Position numbers and translations under genes: made by a program
In this document: piece after piece, positions 19,477 through 28,820 of the stretch
How the letters are laid out: every line of letters starts with the position of its first letter
How positions within the stretch are numbered: position 1 is the stretch's first letter
Notes under the pieces: generated by a model
Seen by the model: only the letters and a program-made list of their open reading frames with translations
Database searches by the model: none
Told to the model about the DNA's origin: nothing
NCBI RefSeq assembly: GCF_024606265.1
Contig: NZ_JAHHPP010000346.1
Span: 1 to 58,200, forward strand
Length of the DNA stretch: 58,200 bases
Direction: 5' to 3'
From: Endozoicomonas sp. SESOKO1
GTDB taxonomy: Bacteria > Pseudomonadota > Gammaproteobacteria > Pseudomonadales > Endozoicomonadaceae

Positions 19477-19538
19477 ACAAACCTCCTGAATACTGACAAA
19501 CCTGCCATTGATATTATTATTCGCAATTATTTATATGA

Positions 19539-21524
19539 CCGTTTATTTCTGGAAAGATTCCATCAGCTGTATTTATTGACTCTATTATCCGACATCCGGA
19601 TGACCTGGATCATCACGCGTTAAGAAGGCTCCACTGCTATCCCGTTCCCGGAAAAAAAACCGAGCGTCCCGGGCTTATTTATCAGTCAGTGCCCATCACT
19701 CTGATTGTCGATTGTGACAACCTCAGGCCGAGGCAACTGGCCTCATTGAATGAGCTGCTGGAGAGTCCGCCCCGGCTGGATGGCGCGCCCATCGGCACGA
19801 TGGTCAGCCGGGTTATTCTGGCCAGAGAGGATTTAATACGCCAGCCTGCCGCTCCCGGGCCGGATTTCTGGCGCCGGATATTTGCCTTGCATGAACCCTC
19901 TTCAGCAACCTTCAATTCCACTCATTCCCCCCATAAGGCCGTTTTTCCCTCATGGTCTGTAAGCCACCGCACTGAGCCTCCGGAAGCCGGGAGTTTGCTG
20001 ATTAACTGCCCTAGCCAGGATGTCTTTGCCAGCCTGTTTGGCAACCCGGCCATCAACCGTCATGGAGAACAGTATTTCCGGACAGGGATGATCAGCAGCC
20101 AGCCAGAACCTGTGACCATCTGTCTGGTGGACCCACCGGATGCACAGAGTCGGTTCTGGCAACATTTGTCTGACATTCTTGAGCAAGGCTATTTCATCGC
20201 CAATGGCGAAAGGGTTGAACTACCGGCATCGTTGGTTTTGCAGCAGAACCACACCCCGGCAGCGACTATCAGGGCGTTCAAACAGACAGCAGACAACACA
20301 GCGGTGATACCGGACAAAACCTGTGGGGTGATCAACACCCATAATTTTGACGCTATTTTCAGCGATCTATCAGCTCAGGGAAACACCCTGCAACAGACCG
20401 ATACCTTTCATAAGATAGCCAGCGAATTTGGCCAGCTGTGCATTACCGATGCAACCAGGCCATTAACCCGCCTTTTGCACCGCATCCGGACACTGCCCCT
20501 GAGTCCGGACAAAAGCTATCCGGTACTTCTGGTTCAGGCGCCTTCTGAGTTTCTGACACTGCTTGAGACTCAGCTCCACATTGAACAGCGTCTGGATCGT
20601 GCCGAGACCCTGGATTCCTTTCACTGCCGCAAGGCCCTGAACAAATTACTGGCCCATCCGGTGCGGGGTAATACGACCATTTACAGTTTTGTCAAAGCAC
20701 AGATCAGCGCCTTATTTCCGGATCCCATGGCAGGGATTGGTAGCGATGGCATTATTGCCATCCTGAACACCATGCCTGCCCTGAAGCACCCGCAGGACCT
20801 GACAGATAACTTCTGGCCGTTAGCCCGTTATATGGTACCGGCCCTGGCCGACCTTCTGCCCGCCACTTTCGGCAGACCCTCAGCCCGCGGCCTGGCAAAG
20901 ATGGCCACCATTATCCACTCAATATGCCCCGAAGAGGCTCTGGAGGCTGATCATTTACCACTACAGGACGGCACCGATAACCACCTTCACTACCATGGCC
21001 CCCACCATGGCCATCGCCTGCGTCTGCTTTACGATGCCCTGCTGGTCTCAGGCGGTAACCGCCACTACCAGGGGATACCGGTGCATCAGCAAGCCATGGT
21101 CCTGAACCACCAGCTGACAGCCATTACCCAGTACCATCCGTCTGAGCCAACATCGCAGCTACAGCAGCATCTGCAACAACGGCTTCAGCACTGGTTCACG
21201 GAACCGCTGCTGGCAGAGTACGGAAAACTGGTATCCACAGACTATGAGCTGACGCCACAGGACCTGAAAGACATCATGGCCCGGTTCAAACTGATCGCCG
21301 CTGATGCACCCTGCCCCACCAGCAAAAAACAGGTATTCGCACTGGCGGACGAGGCGTGTCGGCAAAGTCTGGGTGGGCGCATCCATTGGGACAAGCGATC
21401 AGAATGGCAGGCACTCAGGGATTACTGGTGCAGCTCCGGGCAGGTGGACAGTCAATGGCTGAACCAGCACCAACAGGCCTTCAAGGCTTTTTTCAGCCAG
21501 TTGGCAGCGGTGAATCAAAAGTGA
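19539..21524 (+). pseudogene. 5'-truncated gene of unknown function (C-terminal about 660 codons)
   Basis: The frame is open from 19539, just after a TGA at 19536-19538, and the predicted sequence looks protein-like from the first codons (GKIPSAVFIDSIIRHPDDLD, then YQSVPITLIVDCDNLRPRQL). No ATG/GTG/TTG with a ribosome binding site starts this frame: the first GTG is at 19689, within an apparently continuous domain and without an RBS. It therefore looks like the surviving C-terminal part of a larger protein. If instead GTG 19689 is used, the product is 611 residues. The C-terminus is His/Gln-rich (HLHYHGPHHGHRL). No family recognised with confidence; the middle region is helical. Confidence 0.6.
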
Positions 21525-21701
21525 TCAAAGCCATTGGTCACTGAGCCGGTGGTTGACCGCTTGCGCCGGTGCCCTCAACAATAACGTCCCTGTTTCACCC
21601 TTGGCAAAAATCCTGCTTGCTGATTCAGGCATCACCTATTCCTGATATTTATAGATATATGCCCTTCCGGCTGGATGATTGTTTGACATAAGTTAAAGAG
21701 C

Positions 21702-21729
21702 GGAACTTTTAAAAGAAGGAGCAGTCTGA
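21702..21729 (+). promoter_or_regulatory. Sigma-E-like promoter of repeat-family gene 1
   Basis: GGAACTT (21702-21708), 16-bp spacer, TCTGA (21725-21729). This is a full match to the extracytoplasmic-stress sigma factor (RpoE) consensus and lies 28 bp upstream of the ATG at 21758. Both paralogues of this gene have the same arrangement. Confidence 0.7.
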
Positions 21730-21757
21730 AGGTAGAATTCAATAATCTTATAATTCA

Positions 21758-22885
21758 ATGAATCTTCCAAATAAACTGCCTTCATTCGACATTGCCTTTT
21801 ACGATCTTTATTCAGGGTCACCAAATTTGTTAGAACAAACGTATGAACCGGATTCCAGTGGACAACCACCGATGTACCAGGGCATATCGGTTAAGGCATT
21901 GGGCATGCCTCTTCCGGTATACCATAACCAATCAAAAGCATCCGACAGTGACGATTATTCTCTTAATTTATTGAATGAATATGGTATTGAATCCCTAACC
22001 GATACAACAGGCTTTTTCGGTACTGATGCTCCTGACATGCAAAAAACGGTTATTGATAGAGATATACCCTGGAATTCTGGCAATGAACCTGTGAACGATA
22101 TGCGATCTACAATGCTGAATATCCCATTTATTCAGCAGGTTTCCTTACCAGAAAGTGCGGCTGGAGTCAGTGAGCCAACACCAGCAAGTCCTGCGAATCC
22201 AGATTATCGGTTAACCCATCTTCCCTTCGTACCTTCCAGCCCACAAGTCGTACTCTCCAGCCCACAAGTCGTCCCCTCCAGCCCACAAGATTTACAACCG
22301 GTTACGGTAGTTAACCCGCTAAACCTGAATCAAACGACAAGTGATAAACAAACGCCCCCGGTAGAAAAGTCGGTAGATGGTAACTCTGCAAAAATTGAGC
22401 GCCCGAAGAAGCTTCACAAAGATCCCGGTGACGCAGAACACAAAAATGAGCGTCGGAGGGCGCGCATGAGGGAGCTTCGCAAAGATCCTGCTTATCAAGA
22501 GCGCCAGAGGGAGCGCCAGAGGGCGCGCATGAGGGAGCGTCGCAAAGATCCTGCTTATCTAGAGCGCGAGAGGAAGCGCAGAAGGGAGCACTACCGGAAT
22601 AATCCCGATTATGCAGAGTCGCTGAGGGCGCGCAAGAGAGAGCGCTACAAGAATGAACCCGGTTACGCAGACAAAGCGAAGAAGCGCTCAAGGGATCGCC
22701 ACAAGAATGACCCCATTTACGCTGAACGCCGAAGGAAGCGGGAATTGGAGCGCTACCCTAATAATCGCGCTCACGCAAAGCGCCAAAAAGAACTCCAAAA
22801 AGAACCCCAGAAAAAGCGCCCTCGTAATAATCCCAATCACGCAGTGTGCAAAAAGGGGGCATATAAGGGAGTGCCACCTGAATGA
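21758..22885 (+). CDS. Arg-rich repeat family protein 1 (frameshifted near its 3' end)
   Basis: 375 residues as read. The N-terminus (LPSFDIAFYDLYSG, later QPPMYQGISVKALGMPLPV) matches the other two family members at 51806 and 56781. The middle is Ser/Pro-rich with a 21-bp tandem repeat (22229-22290, about three units coding SSPQVV-type heptads). The C-terminal third is made of about six 18-residue, very Arg/Lys-rich units of the form N-x-P-x-Y-A-x-R...R-x-R-x-R-Y. The frame runs off at a homopolymer (A5G5 at 22850-22859); the adjacent frame continues the repeat and a conserved-looking tail to 23027. The function is unknown: the basic repeats could bind nucleic acid or act in nuclear targeting, but that is inference. 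A sigma-E-like promoter lies upstream. Confidence 0.7.
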   Translation: MNLPNKLPSFDIAFYDLYSGSPNLLEQTYEPDSSGQPPMYQGISVKALGMPLPVYHNQSKASDSDDYSLNLLNEYGIESLTDTTGFFGTDAPDMQKTVIDRDIPWNSGNEPVNDMRSTMLNIPFIQQVSLPESAAGVSEPTPASPANPDYRLTHLPFVPSSPQVVLSSPQVVPSSPQDLQPVTVVNPLNLNQTTSDKQTPPVEKSVDGNSAKIERPKKLHKDPGDAEHKNERRRARMRELRKDPAYQERQRERQRARMRERRKDPAYLERERKRRREHYRNNPDYAESLRARKRERYKNEPGYADKAKKRSRDRHKNDPIYAERRRKRELERYPNNRAHAKRQKELQKEPQKKRPRNNPNHAVCKKGAYKGVPPE

Positions 22886-23027
22886 TCCCTCTATTGCCAG
22901 AGGGACCAGGGCTGATGGTAAAAGCACTGGCACCTCCGATTCCAGGTTTGAATACCTGTTAAACCGACTGGGCGAGCAACGGCAGGCGTTTGTTGAAATT
23001 CTTGCTCAAGCTCAATCAGGAATCTGA
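22850..23027 (+). pseudogene. Out-of-frame 3' continuation of repeat-family gene 1
   Basis: After the A5G5 run the other frame reads KRGHIRECHLNDPSIARG, which continues the repeat pattern, then a tail SRFEYLLNRLGEQRQAFVEI ending at a TGA at 23025-23027. Removing a single base from the run would join both parts into one protein of about 422 residues. This supports a frameshift by slippage: mutation, phase variation or sequencing error. It overlaps the ami 3' end by 16 bp. Confidence 0.65.
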
Positions 23028-24481
23028 AGCACCTGGCCCACACGAATGGTATTGGCGCTGGATAGCCGGTTCGCACGTTTCAGGTCATTCATGCTGATAT
23101 CAAACTGATCGGCAATCTCTGACAGCGTATCCCCGGGCTTGATCACATACCGTGATGGCCGGGTATTAAGGGTACCTTCCTGTTTCCACTTGGCTACCAG
23201 TGTGTCGGGTGGCGGCTTCTGGTAGAACCAACTTCTGGCACCATTGAAAATGGCTGTTGCCATCGCTCTCTGATGACTGCTGCTCTTCAGTTTTCTCGCC
23301 TCTTCAGGATTGGTGATAAACCCGGTTTCAATCAGAATGGATGGAATATCCGGCGATTTCAGCACCACAAAACCGGCCTGCTCCACCTGTTTTTTATGAA
23401 GCTGGTTAATCTGCCCCATATTGGCCAGCACTTTATTACCCACTTCCAGACTGGACGATAGTGTTGAGGTCATGGACAGATCCAGCAGAACTCCGGCCAG
23501 AATATCGTCCTTATCTCCCAGGGAAATACCATCTTCACCGCCAATCTGATCCGATGCGTTCTCTTTCTGGGCCAGCCAGCGGGCAGTTTCCGAGGTAGCA
23601 CCACTGCGTGACAGGGCATAAACAGACGCCCCTTTGGCACGACGATCCTTAAAGCCATCCGCATGAATGGAGATAAACAGATCGGCGTTATTGTCCCGGG
23701 CAATCCCGGTACGACGACGAAGATCAATATAATAATCACCCGTGCGAACCAGAACAGGCCGGAACCCCTTTTCTCTACCCAGCAGGGCTGCCAGCTCTTT
23801 TGCTATCGCCAGGGTTACATGCTTCTCATAACCACCACCGTAGCCAATGGCTCCCGGGTCTTCTCCACCGTGGCCTGCATCTATCGCCACGACAATATCC
23901 CGATAACCAGCGGGTTTCGGTTTTACCACTGGCTTTGGCTTGCTGCCCTGATCATCAAACAGGTCAACTACCAGACGGTGGCCATACGTCGCATTGGGTT
24001 TAAGCAGAAAACTGTTGCTGGACACCTTTTCACTGAGATCCAGCACGATGCGCAAGTCATGCTGATTACGGGTGCCATGGCGGATCTTTTTAATCGGCGT
24101 ATCTTTCAGCTGCAGGCTACCGAATGAACCATTGAGCCGGGCGCCACCAACATCAATAACCAGTCGGCTGGGGTTACTCAGATGGAATTTGTTGTGCTTA
24201 ACCGCATCGGATACATCGAACACAAGTCGTGTTTTATCCGGTGACCGCCAGAGTCTGACATTTTTAATCAGCTTATAGACCGCTTCGGCTACCTGGGCCT
24301 TCAGGGTGGAAAGCCCCACTGCCAGAATACCCAGCTGTTTGACGAAATGGCGTCTCCCCCCTGAAAATACCGGGGTAACTTCATTTGAAGCGGGGGCTTT
24401 TTTACCGGTCAGTATTGCTGCCCATTTTTTTATGCAAAGCATAGCCAGGCCCCGGCGAACAATCCCTGTTCCCTGACTCAT
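23012..24481 (-). CDS. amiB: N-acetylmuramoyl-L-alanine amidase (AmiB/AmiC type)
   Basis: 489 residues: a twin-arginine-like signal ([19 protein letters not shown], about 41-60) behind a cytoplasmic N-terminal extension; AMIN domain (about 68-160, [13 protein letters not shown]); Amidase_3 zinc domain (about 190-420) with [13 protein letters not shown], the second His in ISIHADG and the catalytic Glu in [10 protein letters not shown]; and a C-terminal LysM ([19 protein letters not shown] to VGQVLQIPD). It cleaves the stem peptide from septal peptidoglycan during cell separation. The ATG overlaps the tsaE end by 4 bp, so it is in the nnr-tsaE-ami operon. The symbol follows the operon position; AmiC-like naming is equally possible. 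Confidence 0.93.
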   Translation of the reverse strand: MSQGTGIVRRGLAMLCIKKWAAILTGKKAPASNEVTPVFSGGRRHFVKQLGILAVGLSTLKAQVAEAVYKLIKNVRLWRSPDKTRLVFDVSDAVKHNKFHLSNPSRLVIDVGGARLNGSFGSLQLKDTPIKKIRHGTRNQHDLRIVLDLSEKVSSNSFLLKPNATYGHRLVVDLFDDQGSKPKPVVKPKPAGYRDIVVAIDAGHGGEDPGAIGYGGGYEKHVTLAIAKELAALLGREKGFRPVLVRTGDYYIDLRRRTGIARDNNADLFISIHADGFKDRRAKGASVYALSRSGATSETARWLAQKENASDQIGGEDGISLGDKDDILAGVLLDLSMTSTLSSSLEVGNKVLANMGQINQLHKKQVEQAGFVVLKSPDIPSILIETGFITNPEEARKLKSSSHQRAMATAIFNGARSWFYQKPPPDTLVAKWKQEGTLNTRPSRYVIKPGDTLSEIADQFDISMNDLKRANRLSSANTIRVGQVLQIPD

Positions 24482-25011
24482 CCGCCCCCCTGAAGCGCTA
24501 TTATGGTTTCCAGCGCTCTCATCCCTTTATCAGTACCTGCGACAATCGTCGCTTTCCTTCCAGGCAAATCACTCTTGTCAGCGCTCTTATCAGCACCCTT
24601 GTCAAAAAAATGATAGACAAAAGTAATGTCCAGGTCAGCCTCTGGCAATTCCCCCTGTCCGCGGGATGGCCATTCAACCAGACAAAGCGCCGCTTCACTG
24701 AAATAGTCCCGGCCGCCAATAAACTCCAACTCCTCAGGATCGGCAAGGCGATAAAGATCAAAATGGTAAACCTTGTGGTTATTGACCTCGTAAGGCTCCA
24801 CCAGCGTATAGGTCGGGCTCTTTACGGCGCCCTGATGACCGAGATGCCGAAGGACTCCCCTGCAGAACGTGGTTTTACCCGCGCCAAGATCACCGTGCAG
24901 AAAAACCATTCCCCGGTCACCCAGGGCTTCTGCCAGATGCCCCCCCAGAACCACCATGGCGTCTTCATTTTCTATCAGCAGTTCATATCTGCCTTGCATA
25001 AGCCTTTCCAC
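24478..25011 (-). CDS. tsaE: TsaE: tRNA threonylcarbamoyladenosine biosynthesis ATPase
   Basis: 177 residues with Walker [11 protein letters not shown], the [11 protein letters not shown] segment and the [17 protein letters not shown] motif typical of TsaE (YjeE). It is the ATPase that drives the TsaBD complex making t6A37 in ANN-decoding tRNAs. It lies 23 bp after nnr and overlaps ami. The C-terminal loop contains a duplicated DKSA motif encoded by 12-bp units (24574-24604), an expansion absent from typical members. A second in-frame ATG at codon 5 is an alternative start. Confidence 0.95.
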   Translation of the reverse strand: MERLMQGRYELLIENEDAMVVLGGHLAEALGDRGMVFLHGDLGAGKTTFCRGVLRHLGHQGAVKSPTYTLVEPYEVNNHKVYHFDLYRLADPEELEFIGGRDYFSEAALCLVEWPSRGQGELPEADLDITFVYHFFDKGADKSADKSDLPGRKATIVAGTDKGMRALETIIALQGGG

Positions 25012-25034
25012 AGCCAGTTACCAATGCCTGACCC

Positions 25035-26585
25035 TTAATGACCAATAATAAAATTCAATCGTTGTCGAATCACCGGAATCAACTCCGTTGCCCGTAAGCC
25101 AGTTTGACCCTGACTGGCAACCACCTCATCCGCGGCAGATGCATGCAGCCAGGCCGCCATTTGGGCAGCCTTGAAAGGTTCCAGCCCCTGTGCGAGCAGT
25201 GCGCCAATAACGCCACTGAGCACATCTCCCATACCGGCCACCGCCATACCCGGGTTGCCATCAGGGCACAGCGCAGTGTTCTGGCCAGCAAAAATCAGCG
25301 TTCCCGCCCCTTTCAGTAGCAGGACAATATCCCGTTGCCTCTGTGCTGCATGCTCGCCAATAAAAGCGGTTAATTGTCGATGGCTGTCTACCAGGGCAGC
25401 AAATCGATTGTTCTGAATCGTTGGAATATCCAAACCCGATAGACGGGCCAGCTCCCCAGGATGAGGGGTGAAAATAATCGGAGACTTTCGTCCATTTAGC
25501 AATTGTGGATGATCCGATATCAGGTTCAGTGCATCGGCATCCAGCACCACCGGGCACTCCACCGCCAGGGCATCCTTCAACAGCTTCAGCCCCCAGTCAT
25601 CTCTGCCCAGGCCGGGACCGATAACCATGGCATTCTTTCCTTCAGCGAGAGCATCAAGACCTGATCGGCTGTTTACAGATACCGACACCCCCATCACCTC
25701 TGGACAGCGAACAGCCAACGCAGCAAGGTGTCGCTTTCGGGTAACCACCGTAACACGGCCAGCACCACAGTGGATGGCGGACTCAGCAGCCATGATGATC
25801 GCTCCCGGCATCCCTTTGTTACCACCGATAAGCAGCACATGCCCAAAATCACCTTTATGGGCGACACGGCTTCTGGGTGACAGCCAGCCACGAAACTGCC
25901 CCGGAGAAATTCGTCGACAGTCAGAAGGAACGGTTTGATAGACCGCTTCAGGCACGCCCAGGTCGTTAAAGACCAGCTCGCCACAGTACTCTGGTCCAAA
26001 ACCTGTCATCAGCCCCCGCTTCAGCCCAATAAAAGAGACGGTAACTTTGGCCTTGACTGCCGCTCCCAATGGAACTCCAGTATCAGCACAGAGACCCGAC
26101 GGAATATCCACGGCACACACCGGACTTTCAAGATGATTCAGCCGTTTGATGGCATCCCGATAGTCGCCCCGCACCTGACCGGAAAGCCCGGTACCGAGCA
26201 TGGCATCGACAACCACATCCGCACCCAGGGACTGCTCACTGTCGTAAGGTCGAATAACCACGCCAGCCTCCACGCAGGCCTGCCAGGCAGTCAGGGCATC
26301 GCCTTTAAGCTCTGCCGGATTTTTAACAGTCAGTACCGAAACCCCCAGTCCCCCCTCTTTTGCCAGTTTGGCAACCATATAGCCATCGCCGCCATTGTTG
26401 CCAGCCCCACACAATACCAGCAGGGTCCCGGCTTCTGGCCAGTAGCGGACAATCGTCGATAACACCGTTCGGGCCGCTCTGGTCATCAGCTCAAAACCCG
26501 GGATGCCTTGCTGGTGGATGGCCACATGATCCAGTTGCCGAACCTGCTCAGCTGTGTAGAGAGACTCTGGTAAGCTCTTATTCAT
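25035..26585 (-). CDS. nnr: Bifunctional NAD(P)HX repair enzyme (epimerase plus ADP-dependent dehydratase)
   Basis: 516 residues from the ATG at 26585; an ATG two codons upstream is equally possible. The open frame extends to 26723, but its first 46 codons look non-coding and overlap the divergent queG start. The N-terminal NnrE/YjeF_N epimerase part (about 1-215) has CGAGNNGGDGYMVA. The C-terminal NnrD/carbohydrate-kinase-like part (about 230-510) has the glycine-rich HKGDFGHVLLIGG and GNPGMAVAGMGDVLSG. It repairs hydrated NADH and NADPH. First gene of nnr-tsaE-ami, divergent from queG as in other gammaproteobacteria. Confidence 0.94.
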   Translation of the reverse strand: MNKSLPESLYTAEQVRQLDHVAIHQQGIPGFELMTRAARTVLSTIVRYWPEAGTLLVLCGAGNNGGDGYMVAKLAKEGGLGVSVLTVKNPAELKGDALTAWQACVEAGVVIRPYDSEQSLGADVVVDAMLGTGLSGQVRGDYRDAIKRLNHLESPVCAVDIPSGLCADTGVPLGAAVKAKVTVSFIGLKRGLMTGFGPEYCGELVFNDLGVPEAVYQTVPSDCRRISPGQFRGWLSPRSRVAHKGDFGHVLLIGGNKGMPGAIIMAAESAIHCGAGRVTVVTRKRHLAALAVRCPEVMGVSVSVNSRSGLDALAEGKNAMVIGPGLGRDDWGLKLLKDALAVECPVVLDADALNLISDHPQLLNGRKSPIIFTPHPGELARLSGLDIPTIQNNRFAALVDSHRQLTAFIGEHAAQRQRDIVLLLKGAGTLIFAGQNTALCPDGNPGMAVAGMGDVLSGVIGALLAQGLEPFKAAQMAAWLHASAADEVVASQGQTGLRATELIPVIRQRLNFIIGH

Positions 26586-26685
26586 AAGCATGCCCGCGAT
26601 GATACAATAGAGATTGTATTTTGCATTCAAACTGTGCCAAATGATCTGCAATAAACGACCTGCTATAAAGAATTGAACCGATTCA

Positions 26686-27801
26686 GTGTCTGAACCGTTA
26701 TCTTTACCATTCACTTTAACCACATTGACGGACTCATCGCCAGCACCGGAAATGGAAAAACTCGTTGAAAAAATTCACACCTGGGCCAGAGAGCTTGGCT
26801 TTCAGGCGATTGGCATTACCGAAGCCAGAATACCTGACCATGATCTTGAGCATCTCCAAGCCTGGCTGGCTAAAGGATATCACGGCGATATGGCCTATAT
26901 GGCCCAACACCGGGAGCTGCGGGCACACCCGGAGCAACTCCACCCTGGCACATTAAGAGTGATTTCTGCACGCATGGATTACCTGCCAGCGGATACTGAA
27001 ACCGTCAAACTGCTCAACGAACCGGAAAAAGCCTATGTCTCCCGCTATGCCCTGGGCCGGGACTACCATAAGTTAATCCGCAAACGGCTCACCCAACTGG
27101 GCAGGCAGATTGAAGCAGCCGTTGGTGAACATGGCTATCGTGCCTTTGTCGACAGTGCGCCGGTGATGGAGCGCCCATTGGCGCAACAGGCAGGGCTTGG
27201 CTGGATGGGCAAGCACTCACTGATACTGAACCGTCAGGCTGGTTCATTTTTCTTTCTTGGCGAACTGTTCACCAACCTCCCGCTGCCTTTAGATAAACCT
27301 TACGAGAATAATCACTGCGGACGCTGTACCTCCTGCATGGACAAATGCCCAACCCGGGCCATTGTGGCTCCCTATAAGGTTGATGCCCGTCGCTGTATCT
27401 CTTACCTGACCATCGAAAACAAAGGCCCCATTCCTGAAGAACTGCGCCCCCTGATGGGCAATCGTATCTATGGCTGTGATGACTGTCAGCTGGCCTGCCC
27501 CTGGAACCGTTTTGCCAAGCCAACCCGGGAGCCGGACTTTCAACCTCGTCATCATCTGGACGACAGTGATCTGGTGGATCTTTTCCACTGGAGCGAAGAA
27601 CAGTTTCTGGAACGAACCGCCGGCTCGCCTATCCGCAGGGCGGGCTATGAAAGTTGGCTGCGTAACATCGCCGTGGCACTGGGCAATGCTCCGGGCAATG
27701 ACGCCATCATTAAAGCTCTGAAAAGTCGCCTGGAATACCCATCAGCGCTGGTTCAGGAGCATATCCTCTGGGCTCTCGGGCAACACGATGCCGAGAGCTG
27801 A
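26686..27801 (+). CDS. queG: QueG: epoxyqueuosine reductase
   Basis: 371 residues if started at GTG 26686, giving MSEPLS, which resembles the start of other QueG proteins. ATG 26752 (349 residues) is an alternative, and neither has a strong RBS. The cobalamin-dependent iron-sulfur enzyme performs the last step of queuosine synthesis in tRNA. Visible features are the DUF1730 N-terminal domain, AFVDSAPVMERPLAQQAGLGW, and two 4Fe-4S motifs (CGRCTSCMDKCPTRA and CDDCQLACPWN). The C-terminus carries HEAT-like helices (LRNIAVALGNAPGNDAIIKAL). Divergent from nnr. Confidence 0.95.
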   Translation: MSEPLSLPFTLTTLTDSSPAPEMEKLVEKIHTWARELGFQAIGITEARIPDHDLEHLQAWLAKGYHGDMAYMAQHRELRAHPEQLHPGTLRVISARMDYLPADTETVKLLNEPEKAYVSRYALGRDYHKLIRKRLTQLGRQIEAAVGEHGYRAFVDSAPVMERPLAQQAGLGWMGKHSLILNRQAGSFFFLGELFTNLPLPLDKPYENNHCGRCTSCMDKCPTRAIVAPYKVDARRCISYLTIENKGPIPEELRPLMGNRIYGCDDCQLACPWNRFAKPTREPDFQPRHHLDDSDLVDLFHWSEEQFLERTAGSPIRRAGYESWLRNIAVALGNAPGNDAIIKALKSRLEYPSALVQEHILWALGQHDAES

Positions 27802-27843
27802 TGCTGCCAGACAGAAACACTGACAAATTCAAAACTGCCATTT

Positions 27844-27864
27844 CCCGTTACTGACGCTAACGGG
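27844..27864 (+). terminator. Hairpin after queG
   Basis: CCCGTTA (27844-27850) pairs perfectly with TAACGGG (27858-27864) around a 7-base loop, and GTTGTTAGT follows. It lies 43 bp after the queG stop. The T-run is poor, so termination is only a possibility. Confidence 0.4.
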
Positions 27865-27951
27865 GTTGTTAGTGATCTATCCCGTCGATCAGCTAATCTT
27901 GGGACGGTAAAAAATCTTTTAGAGCAATAATTAACAAGGCAGATTATTTCC

Positions 27952-28701
27952 ATGAGATCGACCAGACACACTCTTTTTACGCTACTGTTATCCCTGATGA
28001 CCAGCAACCTGACCCTGGCAGCTGACAATGACACAGTCTGGATATTTGGCTACGGCAGCCTGATGTCTACGCTTGCCCGCACCGCTACCGCAGCAGACGC
28101 CGAAGGTGCCGAGTACCTGCCGGTGAAGGTTCATGACATGGCCAGAAAGTGGAATCTCTGGATAGCAAAAGCTTCACAGAGAGCACTGAATATTGAAGTA
28201 TCCCCCGGAGATTCCGTTAATGGCTTACTCTTTGGTGTGAAAATCAAAGACCTGCCAGCGTTTGACCTGCGGGAAGGGTCGTACAATCGGGTAAAAATAG
28301 CCAAAGACAAAGTCTCATTTTACCGTGAGGATCACAGAAATAAGGTTTTCGGAACCCATAATGACGCGGAGATTTATGCCTACCTTCCCAAATCCGAGTT
28401 GTACGTTGGCCCGGAAGAAACTGAAAAGAAAATCGCCATGTCCTATCTGGATACCGTCCGTTCCGGCTGTGTTGAAGTGGACCAGAACAATAATCTCAAT
28501 GGCCAGTTCATCATGGATTGTCACAAAACGCTGGGCCTTGAAGGGTATGACACTTTTCAGGATGAAGACCAGCCTGCCTACATAAGACATCCGAAAAGAT
28601 TACTGGAAAAAGCAGAGCAAAGAGTGGATTTTCTGAAGGGGTATTTGGAAAAAGACTGGCCCAATTATCTTGAAATCGTCAGGAAGTATTGGGGGTTCTG
28701 A
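27952..28701 (+). CDS. Secreted gamma-glutamylcyclotransferase-like protein
   Basis: 249 residues with a signal peptide (RHTLFTLLLSLMTSNLTLAA, cleavage near residue 24). The mature protein begins with the signature of the gamma-glutamylcyclotransferase (GGCT/ChaC/AIG2) fold, WIFGYGSLMS, and has an acidic residue in the DLREGSYNRV segment where the catalytic Glu is expected. GGCT-fold enzymes cyclise gamma-glutamyl groups of glutathione or related peptides. Most bacterial members are cytosolic, so the signal peptide is notable. Substrate unknown. It stands alone, with a repeat element immediately downstream. Confidence 0.8.
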   Translation: MRSTRHTLFTLLLSLMTSNLTLAADNDTVWIFGYGSLMSTLARTATAADAEGAEYLPVKVHDMARKWNLWIAKASQRALNIEVSPGDSVNGLLFGVKIKDLPAFDLREGSYNRVKIAKDKVSFYREDHRNKVFGTHNDAEIYAYLPKSELYVGPEETEKKIAMSYLDTVRSGCVEVDQNNNLNGQFIMDCHKTLGLEGYDTFQDEDQPAYIRHPKRLLEKAEQRVDFLKGYLEKDWPNYLEIVRKYWGF

Positions 28702-28708
28702 TATCTGA

Positions 28709-28803
28709 GGGTCGCCGCCCGTTACCCGCCTCCCGTTCCCCGCAAAAGCGCAAGCGGTCCCAGCTTTTACGGGCAACGGACAACGTCTGTAGAAATGCAG
28801 AAG
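28709..28803 (+). repeat. Interspersed hairpin element, copy A
   Basis: About 95 bp with the pattern GGTCGC, several CCCG-rich heptads, CCCCGCAAAAGCGCAAGCG, a CTTTT.CGGGCA.CGG right arm, and the end GAAATGCAGAAG. It matches the reverse complement of 37259-37358 along its whole length. CCCG arms on the left and CGGG arms on the right allow folding into a long hairpin. REP/BIME-like or MITE-like element between convergent genes. Confidence 0.7.
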
Positions 28804-28820
28804 CTGCCCCAACCCCCCCC

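Noticed and set aside
19402-19623. 73-codon plus-strand frame as the missing 5' part of the truncated gene
   Set aside because: Its first third overlaps a minus-strand gene with a strong RBS, and joining it to the downstream frame needs a frameshift with no supporting homology visible.
22311-22691. 126-codon Cys/Ser-rich frame opposite family gene 1
   Set aside because: Antisense reading of the Arg-rich repeats; Cys/Ser/Ala periodicity follows from the repeat itself.
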